From Rotaria sp. Silwood1 (Eukaryota > Rotifera > Eurotatoria > Philodinida > Philodinidae): a stretch of 64,000 nt of DNA. The stretch spans positions 555,149-619,148 of the forward strand of contig CAJNOP010000015.1 in assembly GCA_905250075.1 (NCBI GenBank), given 5' to 3'. A program made the translations under genes and the position numbers. The notes beneath the pieces were generated by a model. The model worked only from the letters and a program-made list of their open reading frames with translations, made no database searches and was not told the origin of the DNA. Positions 49,501 through 62,353 of the stretch are shown in pieces (the first letter of the stretch is position 1; each line of letters begins with the position of its first letter).

Positions 49501-49994
49501 ATTTTATGCGTGCTGGTATGAATATGTTAACAGTACAAGTTAATTCTTTACGTGATTATTGTGGTGTAACAACAGCTCATTTAATGCCATCAAATTATTT
49601 ATTACAACAACAACAACTTCATAATTTACAAAATTCAACTTCATCAATATCATGTATGCATCATAATCAAATGCCGACAATAATTGATGATGAAGAATCT
49701 ATTATTGAATCAACATTATTAAATAATTCTCAAGATTATTCACCTTATACAGGATATATACCATCAACTGTATCAACAAATGGATCAGGTATTGGTCAAC
49801 TTGATACAGCTAATAATTCAGCTTTATTAGCATTAAATAATTTTAATCAAGATATAATAAATATCTCTGTTGATGAAAATATCACAATGAGAGGACATAT
49901 GATAGGTGGAATTGGAACATTTCATGATCGAAGTCATGATCACAATGATGAACTTATTAATGAATCTCAAAGATTAATTAATGATAATGAATAA
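46593..49994 (+). CDS. LRR-Ig single-pass membrane protein
   Basis: Three exons (46593-47204, 48630-49336, 49406-49994) join in frame to about 635 residues. A signal peptide (FIKLLFIYILILLPIVYS) is followed by several leucine-rich repeats (LRHLILESNHI, LEIISLANNRL, LIKLDLRNNQL) and a Cys-rich C-cap (NPLDCQCTTEFYRIIC). An Ig-like domain follows, with Cys in LICPINGQPPPIIIW and HFSCSG. One transmembrane helix (about 341-367) leads to a 265-residue cytoplasmic tail with amphipathic helices (LEQVRDKLRSGVQQVSG) and a Gln/Asn/Ser-rich end. LRR-Ig proteins such as Kekkon, LINGO and AMIGO act in adhesion or receptor modulation; I cannot assign this one to a named subfamily. The first intron is 1.4 kb. 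The ATG abuts an acceptor-like TTTTTTTAG. Confidence 0.82.
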
Positions 49995-52865
49995 CGTCCA
50001 GATTGTTAAGAAACAAACAGAAAACAAATAAGATCTCACACATAAAGGTTTTTTTTCAGATTTTTCATTATATATATTTATTTTTTATCAATATTATTCT
50101 CTGAACATAGATGTGACTAATGAAGAAAGTTCTTCAACTAATAAATCGCTTTTGAAGTGAAATTATATGCATTCTGAAGATCCAAATGAGCTATGAATAC
50201 TGTGAAATGAGTTTTTGTCCTAAGCTTATTATTACTGAGATATTGAAAATTTAAGTTAGTTTGTAAATGAATCTCGTGGTTTCTCTCAGGAACATCAAGA
50301 AACCAAATTCCATTATTTGATTTATTGATACACACCTAAAGCTGAATAGAAAACTTGTAAATGGGTTTAAGTCGGCAGTAAAAACCCATAGACACGAACT
50401 CTTTTAGGACTATTCTAGTATTACCTAGGTCTTCTGGTGAATTCGATATGAGTTTGAACGGAGAGTAGCAGTTCGGGTAGTTTCATCGGAACTAGCTACA
50501 CTACTTGACACGTATCTCCAAAATACTGTGCCCACGTCTCGATAGCATCAGTCGCAGAGTGACCTTGGGAAAGTTACTGACGACTGTTTGTTTCAAAAGT
50601 CAGTGTTTGTGGATCGCTTAAGTAATTCAGCGTCAGAACTCTAAATCAGGGTGGTCTTTTGCTTAAAGTTGTAACTAGTCATAGTTATAGGAAAGATATC
50701 GAGCTATTGAATTTGCCACAATAGAGAATCTAAACTATAAAGTCTCTGAAAGTCAGTGATATTCTTTCTTCCTTCGTTTTACATCGCTCACATAAACCAG
50801 CATATTTTATACTCGTATTTCAGAATAGAAGCAAATCAAAAGGCCTGAAACTACTCTCATTAAGTTCTGTTTTTGGACAAAAGTTTCAAATTGAAATTCG
50901 AAAATCAATAATTCTGGTGCTCCTGAGAATGAACTACGACATTCATATAAAAGAATCTGTAGATTATTAGAATCTCATAGTCATAAGTCTCGACTCAAAA
51001 GCGGTGTGTCAGTTGGTCGACTTCCTTCGTAAAGTAAATTCAAGTCCATAAATTTGACAATACTTAAAGAATCTTGCATAAATGTGTTAACAATGACTGT
51101 CAATATTTTATTTGATCTAATGAATGATTTTATTGTATTCTCATATTAGTTTGGAATATTTAAATTTAGAATAGAATATTGAAGTAATTACACTGTTTCG
51201 TGCTTTTCTTTATTTTTGTTATTTTTAAAATTTATTTCCAGTTTTTCATTGTATATAGAAAGAGTTTAATGAATTACAATTATTCTATTTTTAACATTTT
51301 TTTTTACATCAATCATAACATATGTTTTTTGTTTAACATTGTGTGATATGTGTGAATGAATACGTATTATGTAAAAAATAATAATTCAAATATTTTTCCA
51401 ATACTTAAAAATTTGGTAATACTTATGAAATTACCATATACCAATATCAAAAATCTACATCCATTAATACTTTTCATTAAATTTGTATTTGTTTTTTATT
51501 TTGAACGAATAATCAAAAAGGTGTTTTATACTTTCAAATGACTAATAAATAAATATTTCCTGTGATTTTCCTTATTTGAACTATTTCAGATGAAAATCGA
51601 CGAATTATTATCATATTACAAAAAAGTATAAAACTGTCGGGTAAGTTACGTTTTTTTTCAATATCAACAAGACACAATTTGTATATCTAATTAGTTTGTT
51701 GAAATGTAGAAGGATGTCTCCTATAAAGAAACATATTAAATGTAAATAGGAAAACAGATTTTCACTGTATTAATTGAGAAAAAATAAAAATAGTGTGTTA
51801 GTATTATTTTTTTAGAGATAATGAAACTGGATTTTAAGTAGATCATCTTATAAATATCAGCGGATGGTATATTAAACAAAAATTTCATATATAATTGTTA
51901 AAAGTATTCACTTTTAGCATTCTACATCAGCATTTTATTATTAATGATTGAAGGAAGTGTTTGACTAATAGGTATACTTTATACTCTAATGGTATTCAAT
52001 TCGAAATGAATCTTACCTTATTAGTTAGATCCTATTGAAACGAAAAAAAAGTCGTAAATAATTCGTGTTTTTAGATTTTTCTTCGTGAGTTATAAATCTT
52101 GTAGTGAGTATTATTAGATATACTAAATAAAAGAAATAATTCTGTGCTTTTCAAATAACAGAATTTGTAGTATTCTTTATCTGGTGATAGAGTATACTAA
52201 AGAATCTAATAGTTTCACAATCTGTGATGCGAGTTGGACAAAAGTCGTCGGTAAACCGTTCGATATAATGGATGGCACATCTATACTTTTGCTCTGCCGT
52301 AATGCGAACAAATGTGCAATATAGGAATATTCTAATTTCATGAAGGACTCTCTTTTGTGGGATATTTGAACTAACGAATCGATTTTGAAAATAATCTGAG
52401 AGGATCACGTCAAGAAGAAACACCTAATAGGCATAAATCGTTTTTTTATTTTCTCTCGCCTCCATACGGCCTTATTAATGAATTCAAACCAAAAGGACAA
52501 AAGTGAAAGCTCAAGTCTTCTATGCACATATATCATGAGCATATTAGTTTGAGTTCATTTAATATAAGCCGATCTGGCTATAAAGCTTAAATACTTTCTC
52601 GTAATCGTGACACACTTGGAATAGCTAAAAAGTTCCTTGAGGATAGTTTTAATATACTCTTTATAGTATGTTCAAGTACGAAATTTTCGCTTTTTTTCTC
52701 TCTACGCTAAAATTCTTCTCCAAAGTGATTCATCTTTTGATGAGATTTTTTTGTTCAACTTCATTTCGAATAACAAAAATATATTCTCTTTTTGTTTTTG
52801 TTTTTCAAGATACCAATTCTATTCGATTTCGCTATCAAAAACATCGTTATCAAAATTATCGTCGC
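49995..52865. other. Gene-free stretch between the LRR-Ig gene and NAA60
   Basis: No gene was recognised. 50340-50650 is less AT-rich than its surroundings but holds no open frame with recognisable content. A candidate 5' UTR acceptor for NAA60 (TTTTTCAAG) ends at 52809. Confidence 0.4.
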
Positions 52866-55573
52866 ATGCAAACATCATCATCAATTCCAGTCAATATTGA
52901 TGTAGTCAATACAGAATCATTTCATATATTACCAAATAGTAATTTATCAATAACATTTCGTTTTTTACGTCCTGGTGATCAATCCGAAGTAAAATCTCTT
53001 TGTCATGATTGGTTTCCAATTGAATATCCAGATAAATGGTATAATGATATAGTTCATAATAAAAAATATTTTGCTTTAGCAGCATGTGATGCTTTTACAC
53101 AAAAAATTATTGCTTTAATTGTTGCTAATATACTTCCATTAGGTAATTGTAATCGTGAAGATCAACAAATTTTACATAAAAAATTTTCATTAACAACATC
53201 AGTTTGTTATATACTCATATTAGGTGTGGTTAAAGAATATCGACGATTAGGTTTAGCAAGTATATTATTAGAAAATTTATTAAATACATTATATAAATAT
53301 GATACATGTAAAGCTATTTATTTACATGTTTTATATTCAAATGTACAAGCAATACAATTTTATGAATCAAAATTATTTCAATATCGTTTACATTTACCAT
53401 GTTACTATTTAATTAAAAATGAGTACTTAGATGCATATTGTTTTGCTCGTTATATTAATGGTAAGACTCATATAATGCAGAATTTGAGTGGATGTTTTTT
53501 CTCGTTCATTTGCATATGAGAGCTTAACGAGCTGCTCACAAATATTTAGTTTTTTTTTTATTCAATCACTTTTTGGTTGAAAAAAAGCTTAAATGACTGA
53601 AAAATGTAGCATTCATAAATATAGACTTGCTTTTCTTCAAAAGATATTGTAAAACTTCAAATAAGTTGTTTTCTCCAACTTTATGAACACATTTTATTAT
53701 GATTCTGCATAAAAACCTGACTAGAAAAATCTTATTTGATTAGGTTTAGAGATAATAGGATTAAGAAAATCCTCTCTCATATAGGTACCTCCTGCATTCC
53801 ATATAGCACTTATTTCTGAATATCATATTAAATTCATCTAGCTTTTTTTTAAATCAGAAATCGGAGCAAGTATTTTATATCATTAGCATTACCAGAATGT
53901 AAGCTGCCAAAGCATCCATTTAGTTTGTTTTTCCTAATTTAATTTTATTGTGAAGAAAACTGAATTCGTTTCTTCTTCAATGACTAAATTAGATAAAAAA
54001 AAAACTGTTAATTCAGTTCCTGCAGGATCTATATGTGAAATACGGTTTAGCTGCTCTTGCTAATCACAGGAAGATTATTTTATTCTATCTATTTTGGGAT
54101 GCATTCCTTCATCATACTTTTATTTATTCCTTCAGAAATGTAATTGGAAAGTAGTTGATATAGTCAACGACCTGTTAGTGATATGTGGTCTGTGATTGTA
54201 TATCAACGATGTCTGTCACGTCTGTGATTTGTCATTGCTTAGATGTCTGCCATAACTGTTTATTTAGTTTCGGAGCAAGTTTATGTTCCATATTCTAGAG
54301 CTCATTGGGTGGGGTCTGGACATAGGTTCGATCGAGTCTGAATTCGAAAATTTTAGGTCTAACAGGTTCTACTACGCCAATGTAACAAACTGAAACCACG
54401 ATATTTCAGTCTTTTCAATTTTTTCTTGCAGTATTTGTTCGCTAACGATCTCGCTATAATATTTAGTCTGTCATATTTGTGATACAGAGGGAAGAGACCT
54501 GTACTACTGCCCCTATACTTCAATATTCCTTTTAGATCGTGTTTCCCAAAAATAACAAATGAATTTTCATTTGGTGTTTTTCGTCATCATGACTCAGCTG
54601 TTAACTACAACAGCCATAATATGCGGAATCATATTCAAAAGTTTCATGGGATTATATATGTTTTAAGAAAATTTTTTTCTTTAAAAAATTCACCTTTTGG
54701 ATGAGTAGGGACGAAATTTTAGAAAGTAGAACTGAGGCAGGCTATCTTTGTATTTTCCATCGAAAACAGTTCTCACTAAAGCATAGATGACTCGATGTAG
54801 TTTTTGACGCTGATTTTATCTATTGTGCTTTCCATTCGTTCATCTAAGGTTATCATCAAACGGAAAAAAATTCAATTTTCTCAACAATAAAACAAAATTA
54901 AAAGAAACTAAATCGGTGCTTTTGTAGCATACAATCTGACAAATATAATGGGATAAAATATCTGCTATTATTTCTTATTACAAGAAAAAAACTAGATAGG
55001 TTTAAAATAATATTTAGAAATACATGCTATGCAGCATATTCGAGGTATCTATATTAGAGAGGATTTTCTTAACCCTATTATCTTTAAATCTAATCAAGTA
55101 AGATTTTGCTAGTCATGTTTTCATAAAATTCTTGAAAACAGCGTAATTGTAATTTTACAATATCTATTTTAAAAAAATGTGAGTTTATATTGACGAATGT
55201 TACATTTTCAATCATTCGAGTACTTTTTACGTTCAGACAGTGTTTGAATCGTAATAAAATCTATATACTCGTGATCTGTTCTTTGAGCTCTCCTATGTAA
55301 GTAAACGAGGCACACCATTCACTCGAATTTTTCATTATGCATATCTTAAAATAAGTTCTGGAAATTTTCATTAATTTTTCTATTTGTATTTATTTAGGTG
55401 GTTATCCACCTTTTACTTTCTCGGATTTCTTATCTAATGTACGGATATATTTAATGCGAGCAAATCCTTGTCATTTACTTGATACAATAAGACATTTTGT
55501 CAAAAATAAATTAATATTTACAGATTCTAATCAACGTACGTCATCATATAAACAGATCTCACGTATTATATGA
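52866..55573 (+). CDS. NAA60: N-alpha-acetyltransferase 60 (Golgi NatF)
   Basis: Two coding exons (52866-53460, 55398-55573) give about 256 residues. NAA60 acetylates N-termini of transmembrane proteins on the cytosolic side of the Golgi. The GNAT fold is clear: the substrate-pocket segment CHDWFPIEYPDKWY, the acetyl-CoA loop GVVKEYRRLGLAS (R/Q-x-x-G-x-A type), the catalytic-region residues in CYILILGVV and AIYLHVLYSN (Tyr and His positions of the human enzyme kept), then YYLI and YINGGYPPF across the exon junction. The C-terminal tail (FLSNVRIYLMRANPCHLL) is suitable for membrane association. The first ATG after the acceptor at 52809 is chosen as start; an open frame continues upstream from 52668, so a longer N-terminus cannot be excluded. 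The single coding intron (1.94 kb) is mostly a TIR element. Confidence 0.92.
53591..55217. mobile_element. TIR element of about 1.6 kb inside the NAA60 intron
   Basis: The arms at about 53591-53890 and 54945-55217 are reverse complements over roughly 280 bp (shared marks AAAATGTARCATTC, GATATTGTAAAA and TTAAGAAAATCCTCTCT), at about 75-80% by eye. The ends are near AATGAYTGAAAA. The interior (about 1 kb) has no coding frame. It also contains the 54069-54152 block shared with an SF1 intron. It is non-autonomous and diverged, so moderately old. No clear target duplication was found. Confidence 0.7.
54069..54152 (+). repeat. Dispersed repeat in the NAA60 intron (copy B)
   Basis: It matches 29349-29437 in an SF1 intron in the same orientation, starting GGAAGATTATTTTATTCTAT. 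It lies within the 53591-55217 element. Confidence 0.65.
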
Positions 55574-56812
55574 CTTCATTATGATTTTATATAAATAAAA
55601 ATAAAAAGCGTGTGGGTGATCGTTTTCAAAGTTTTTTTTTTGTGTTATTTCAATGAAATATTGAAATGTTTGTTTGTTTTCTTTTTTAAATATGATCTAT
55701 ATCACGAAGAAAACATAGATCTTATTGATCTATAGTTAAAAAAATGAACCAGTATTAAATTATATTTACAGTGACCTATTATCAAGGACATGGACACATC
55801 AGAATACATTTCAGCTTCTTTTAATTTTCATAGCCTAATTCAATTGAGTCATATATAGAAGTAAATATCATGAGTTCGTGATTCAAGTCTTTATTCATGA
55901 CATATTAAATAGACAGTTGCTTACTGATACTACCTAACAATGTCAGCATTCGTTTGACAGAACATAAATAAAGCTGAAGAGCGATTCAAAGATATTCTGA
56001 TAGTCCTTTGTTCAAGATACATTTATATAAAAGAACCATTCATTTAGCATAATGTTTTGATTCTATGACATCGCCTGTAAATCTTTCCTTGCTTAAATTT
56101 TGAGTCTGAAAACCATATATGCATTTAATTATTGTATTGATAAAACTTTCTCTACACATAGTGCACTTCATGATTAATAGAAGTTTTCTAGTGTTACAAA
56201 ACGCATTAGTTTTTATGGTTTAAAAAGATAGATTACATAACAAAATCTCCAGACCACTATTTATGAGGTCTGATTTTCAAATGATATTTGCCAGTTTTCA
56301 AGCAGAATTATATTCTTATCACTTCCAACAAATATCACATTTGAAAACCAGCACAAAAATAGAGTCGACTTATGTGTGTTTCCAAGTTTTTTTTTTAGCG
56401 ACTTTCTTTTTTCTCATCGAATTTTCACCTCTGAACCTCATTAGAAAAGTGTGAAAAAATGACTTGAATAAAAAAGTTATTTTGATAATGAAAAGCAAGT
56501 TATTAATTTGCAAAATGTTATTTAAAGACAAAATACAGGCGACTGAACAACAAAATAGTTGTTTTGATTCAATTTATGTTTCAACACATTTTTGAGTTGG
56601 TCGTATGGTGAAAATTTGATCAGAATATTAGAAAAAGTTTGAAATATACATAAGGTGACTCAAGTTTTTGTGCTGATTTCGAATATAATACTTTTCTGAA
56701 GTAAAATGTGTACTATTCTGCTTGAAAATCATCGAATATCAGTTGCAAGTTGAATATCTTGAATATGAGATCAAAGATTTTGTCATGTGAGCTACTTTGA
56801 GTAAATCGTACA
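55574..56812. other. Gene-free stretch 3' of NAA60
   Basis: AT-rich DNA with no recognised gene between NAA60 and the fold-back element. Confidence 0.4.
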
Positions 56813-57417
56813 AACTATTATCCGATCCAAAATAAAAGGCAGGTTACCATTTTTCGAATAACTCATTATAGGAACGAGATACAGGACGGCGATTTTCACC
56901 ATTCGAAAGAGCGATGTTCAGGCCATCGATCGGTATATTACTCCTTAAGACGAAAGATGCTTTCTTTTAGAAATCTTTGGATCAACATTTTTTCCATCGA
57001 ATATTTTCATCAATTTTCACAATAATCTCAACTAAAATTATGTCAAAATGCAGCTCAAAGCACTCTTTTTTCGCTATCAAATTGACATTTGTTTTCCTAA
57101 AACCCACTTAGAACAAGAGGTTAAAAGATTATGATATATGTGATAATTTAATAGCGAAAAAAAGAGTGATTTGAGCTACATTTTGACATAATTTAAGTTG
57201 AGATTATTGTGAAAATTGATGAAAATATTCGATGGAAAAAATGTTGATTCAAATTATTTCTAAAAGAAAGCACCTTTCGCCTTAATGAGTAATATATCGA
57301 TCGATGACCCGAACATCGCTCTTTCGAATGGTGGAAACTGCAACTCTCTATCATCTTCCTATAAAGAGTTATTCAAAAAATGGTAACCTGCCTTTTATTT
57401 TGAATCGGATAATAGTT
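56813..57417. repeat. Fold-back element, about 600 bp
   Basis: The arms at about 56813-57078 and 57147-57417 are reverse complements over some 265 bp at about 90% by eye. Marks are AACTATTATCCGAT at the ends, AAATAAAAGGCAGGTTACCA, and GATGGAAAAAATGTTGATYC in the right arm. The loop is about 70 bp. Weaker similarity extends outward to about 56789 and 57446. It is non-coding and no target duplication was identified. Confidence 0.85.
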
Positions 57418-57446
57418 CATTTTATAGAGTTTAAGAAGCTCTATCG

Positions 57447-59155
57447 GTCACGTAATGAACTAAGTGCGAAGGAAATTTCATTAATACAATAATCCAATGA
57501 AAATATATTCGGGACAAACGATTGTTAGAATAAGTTCAAATGATTGTTCAGCTTACTTTATTTTCTGTCACATAAAAATTCGAATAGCTGACTATTCTCA
57601 AGCACTAATTACCATTCAGTATGTCATGAAGACAGATCATGTTCACAATTACGATCGAATAAAAATATCTCGATTTGAGCATTAAAATGATGAGAAAACC
57701 ACGACCTTTCATTTCGTATTTAATTCAATTAGATTGAACCTTGAAAATTAAAAGAAGACGAAATGCGTTCTTGTTCGCTACCGCTTTACACTTAACATAT
57801 AAGATGTTTTGATATGAATTGTTTTTATTAGAAACGTCTAGATTGTGGTATAAGTTTTTTTCTGAGATATGAAATATTTGGAGAACGACAAAGAGCAAAA
57901 AGCATATTAACTTTTAATTTCCTATTTTATCATTGATTTGAATAGATAGAAGTGTCTACTCTCGTATGTGATTTAGAATCAACTTCTGCATGATGAAATT
58001 TATATTCTATATTGCATAAAAATAAAGCAAAAAGAAAATGAAGCAAATTGTTAAGATTTAATAATAAGTAAAAAATTCAATTGTTTGACTATGATTACTT
58101 TTTTTTTGTTTTATCGAAATCTACATAATTGAATATGCATTATCGCTTTACTCGGAATAATAAAATTATGAAGCGTTCTAATTTCTCTGTAATATTGATC
58201 AATAGGATTAAAAGATGTTTTGTTTGCATGTCAACATATTATAATCCATTATACGGCAGAATAAAATCTAAAGTAGAGTAGTTCAATATCAACGAGAAAA
58301 TCTTTCTTTTACTCATTAAACACTGAATGAAATAAATTTGAATGATTTTTAATGAATATCAACAAGTATTCATTGTATTGTTTTTTTGTCTCGTTCAATC
58401 ATATTTGATTATCTTGTCTATATTGTTTTCATATATTGAACTAATTGTCATTAATCCGCTCTTTTTTTTAATATGATTCAGTTCATGCAAGTGCACAAAG
58501 TAGAAGTGATCTTTTGCCATGTTCTGAGCTTCACTGTTTATTATTATGAATATTATGAAACGCATTCAGCTTTTTCTTCGTTTTATGAATCAATCATATA
58601 TGCCTCAAAACTCTTCAATAATGCGCTAATATTGAACATAATGATGTCTATTATTGTTTAGAAAAAGAATCAATATAGAAATATTGATGATGCTTATAGC
58701 ATCAAGATAAAATACGAATATGCAGAGAACGAGCGAAATCAAAGAAAGAAAAGACACAAGGCTTAAAGGCTTTTAGAGACTCATTCATTTATCTTTTTTC
58801 ACGTATCTGTAAATGCAATTTGCTTCTTTAATCCGCTTGTCGATATAGAAACACTAAAAGGCTCTTTTTCCTGTTTATCGTCATTCTAGTGACATATCCA
58901 TTAGTGTAGTATCCTTTGTTATATACATTTTAGGATCTCATCATTGTATTCTTTTTCATCTAAAAGAGAGTGAAATATTTTTTTTTTCGCATTCTCTTCA
59001 CTTCATTCACGTTCCTAATTTGATTACATGATGTAGAATTTCTATAAATAACATCTTTTTATTGAGACACAAATAGATAAAATATTTGTTTTTCTTTCAC
59101 ATCAATACATATACAAACAGACATAAAATATTGTTTTTAAACAATAACTACTATG
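57447..59155. other. Gene-free stretch 3' of the NCKX gene
   Basis: AT-rich, with no exon recognised. The part adjoining 59156 should be the 3' UTR of the minus-strand exchanger gene. Confidence 0.4.
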
Positions 59156-61158
59156 TCATTTTTGACAAGGTTCAGCATGAAAGTGACCAAATATATTCAA
59201 TTCAAATAGACACATTAATGTTATGACAGACAACCAAATAATAATAAGAAAAACTCCATAAATTTTTGTTAAACGACATCGATTTATAAAGAATGTTAAT
59301 AGAAATGTAATAATTGCAATAAAAAGAACAATTGTTGAATACACTAATCCTCGTGAATGAATTTCAACATAATAAGGAATATTTGCATTTGTGGTTGTTA
59401 AACTACCATCATTTGATGAACTTGACGCTAAAACAGCTAAAGTTGAATCACTCATAAGTGGTACATTTTCATATGGTGTTGGTTGATAAGTAAATCTCAT
59501 TAAATTACGAAATAACCATGGTATACCTAAACCCATTAAAATATCAAATACATTTGAGCCAATTGAACCAGCAATAGCCATTTCTGGATGACCACGTCTT
59601 GTCATAACAATAGCTGAAAAAATTTCTTCAATTGATGAACCAACAGCTAATATTGTTAAACCCATAATACTATCCCGAATATTTAAAGTCGACCCAACTA
59701 TAACAACAAGCCATACAAGAAAATAAGCTAGACCAGCAACCTATATATATGTATAATTAATAAAGGAAAAAAAAACAATTATACGTATATTTATTTACAA
59801 ATATTATTTACCCAAATAGTTGACATGACAAATGTAAGCATATAATAATTGTGAAAAACTTCCTTTCGACAATCTGGTATTGTAATATGCATAAGTAAAC
59901 GAACTGGATACATAAGAAGCCATTTTAATATTTTATATTTTTTTGTTGGTAATTTAAGTGGATCAAATATTTCTGTTGCATTAGCAACTATTTGATGATT
60001 ACTTAATGTATCTTTAAGACGTTTTTGACATGGTTTAAATGTTGAGCGTCGTTTCATATAGTGATTTGGAATTGTTGTTGTATTCATTGCAACAGATTCT
60101 GAAACTGAACGAGCACGTGTTGTTATATTTTGTTCTAATTCAACATTATCATTCAAGGCTTGTAATTGTTCAGAATGACGTTCACTAGATTTTCGAGGTG
60201 TTTGATTTGATGAATTTCCACGTATTAAGCGTGATAGACGATCATTAAATTTTAAAATAGCCACATAAATTAAATAGAGTATAACAAGTGCAAATGCTTC
60301 ATACCAATAGACGCGTTGATCAAATATAATAATAAATAGAACAACAACAGCAATACAATAAAATCCACCATCTCGTACAATTGGATATGCATCTAATTCA
60401 CATACAGTTGTTGAAATCAGTGCACATAAAGCAATAACAAAAAGAACATTGAATACAGCTGAACCGAGAATAGTGCCCACTTGAAAAAATAGAAACGTAA
60501 AAAAAAAGATATTAAATTTGAAATGACTTTCTCAAAATAAGTTCTTTCGCTCGTTTCAAAATAAGCAGTATTTCCTTCCGTTTTGTCTTTATTCTATATT
60601 TAGTATACAGATACACAATGTCAATGCTTTCCTATTTTCTGTATAATTATAGACCGTTAGAAATATGTTTATTCAGTTTTCATAGATCTAACTTACGAGC
60701 TATATCCGATTTGACGAAGAAGACACCAACTATGGATGTAAAAAATTCTGAAGCCGATGTTGCTAATGCCATGAACGTAGCTCCGGCAACATCCTATTAG
60801 AAATAAGACAGATATATCACACGTCTAATCTGTGAATTCATACCGGAGTTAAATTTAAATTATAACTTATTTTTTCTAAAGCCGATGCAAAATAATCATC
60901 ACAAACAATTTCAATAGCGGCAAATGAATAGAGTATAAGTGCAATATAAAGTAGAACACCACCATTACGACGTTGTTCATCGGTAAAAAATAATGATGGA
61001 AATTGATCAATTGATGCTAATTCACATTTATTTTTTTGATTATTTAATGTCAATTCATTAGATTTTGTTTCATTTATTGAAAGTGTATTTGTTGTTGAAA
61101 AAAATATTTGAAATATAGTTCCACAAAGAACAGTTAATAAAATTTTACGTCGAATCAT
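59156..61158 (-). CDS. NCKX-type Na+/(K+)/Ca2+ exchanger, SLC24-like, with altered alpha repeats
   Basis: Four exons (60844-61158, 60697-60793, 59812-60479, 59156-59740) encode about 554 residues. SLC24 proteins exchange sodium for calcium and potassium across the plasma or organelle membranes. The order fits: an N-terminal hydrophobic segment, the FPSLFFTDEQRRNGG signature, IVCDDYFASALE, alpha-1 repeat (106-125), a second hydrophobic block, a long polar cytoplasmic loop, then alpha-2 repeat (386-430) with GSNVFDILMGLG and C-terminal helices. In alpha-1 the usual GGSAPE is ATSASE, and in alpha-2 the usual GTSIPD is GSSIEE, so both conserved prolines are gone and the key Asp is Glu. The acidic residue at each position and Asp426 remain. 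It is a divergent SLC24 member whose ion specificity may differ. All three introns are short (48-71 nt). Confidence 0.93.
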
Positions 61159-62353
61159 GATAATTGAAGAAGAATATCGTTAATTATAGCAATAAAATAT
61201 CTAATAGTATTCATCTCTAAAAAAAAGAAGAAAAGTAAGCATTTTTTCAGGTAGATAGATGCAAAAATTTTGAATAAAACTAATTATTGAATACTTTATC
61301 CTCTGCTTATCTTGTATAAAGAAAAACTTATTTCATTCAAGTATTGTCACTAACTCATAGTTAAAGGAGAAAAGACAAGAAAAAAGAAGACGACCTCATT
61401 AGTGATGCCAAGCAACCAGTTAGTGTTAAAAGATGAAGAAGAAGAAGAAGAAGAAGAAGAAAGACTGAATGTTTTAACTTTACCTGTCTTAAATGATGTT
61501 ACTCTCTTTTCTCCTTGTCAATGTGTAATAGTCATCGATTTTTATTGATGAGTGTTCAATTGACTGATGACATCAACAGTTTTTTCGTCTTCACTAGATC
61601 TCTTTCTGTTAATATAGACTCATAAGTATAAGCTACTTGCTTGCCTACTCTAATAAAGAATCATTATCACATTGATTAGACAACACCATTAATATTATCA
61701 AGACAAGAGAAAGACAGAAGCAGTTGTGTGCATACCCAACTAAAAAAAAACTTATAATCATAATAAAAATGATTGTTTTTCCCCTGTTGTACTCTCCTTC
61801 TCGCCAAGTCGTCTAGTTAACCGTTTGTCTCTACGTTTCTCTACTTCTGTCGTTTCTCGCTCTCCCTTTTCTATCTCGTTGTGTGACACTAGGAAAGAAA
61901 AGGATAGTTGACTACCAGACTCTCTTGCGTGAGAAAATGCTACGACAAGCGACAGAGCGGCCGAAGAAGAGGTTACCAAGCCGGTTCTTCTTCTTCTTCT
62001 TTTATTCCTTTGTATGTCATATAGCACAGGATACGAACGAACAGGATTTGTTGCTAGTGTTTCTATACTACCGCACGCAAAGACATATGAACATAATTCA
62101 CATTCTCGAAATTACAAAATAGAAGAGATATTAACAAGAAAAAGAAGAGAAGAAAACACATAGAAATCCCAACCCAAGTAGAAAAAGTGAGAGAAAGAAA
62201 AAAGACAGTGAATATAATCCACGATTTATTACTCGTCTAAAAACAATTAGGTCAAAGAATCTAAAGAAAATCTAATGATAGGTTTCTTTCTTTCTTTTTT
62301 TTTATAATACTAAATACGAATATATTATTTATATGAACAATTCGATAGCATCA
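61159..62353. other. Intergenic DNA with a GAA microsatellite
   Basis: This holds the upstream region of the exchanger gene. A (GAA)n tract is at 61435-61462. Open frames in the 61758-62122 region come from CT/GA-rich low-complexity sequence. Confidence 0.45.
61435..61462. repeat. GAA trinucleotide microsatellite
   Basis: About nine uninterrupted GAA units. It is probably length-variable; no coding role is seen. Confidence 0.9.

Noticed and set aside
52668-52865. Start of NAA60 at 52668
   Set aside because: The upstream part is Phe/Leu/Lys-rich and unlike NAA60, and an acceptor (TTTTTCAAG) at 52809 indicates an exon border before the ATG at 52866. The longer start is not fully excluded.
60618-60800. 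Plus-strand 60-residue open frame
   Set aside because: It is antisense to exon 2 of the exchanger gene, which carries the conserved alpha-1 repeat.
61758-62122. Overlapping open frames on both strands
   Set aside because: They lie in CT/GA-rich low-complexity sequence next to a microsatellite; the translations are Arg/Lys/Glu or Ser/Phe runs with no domain.
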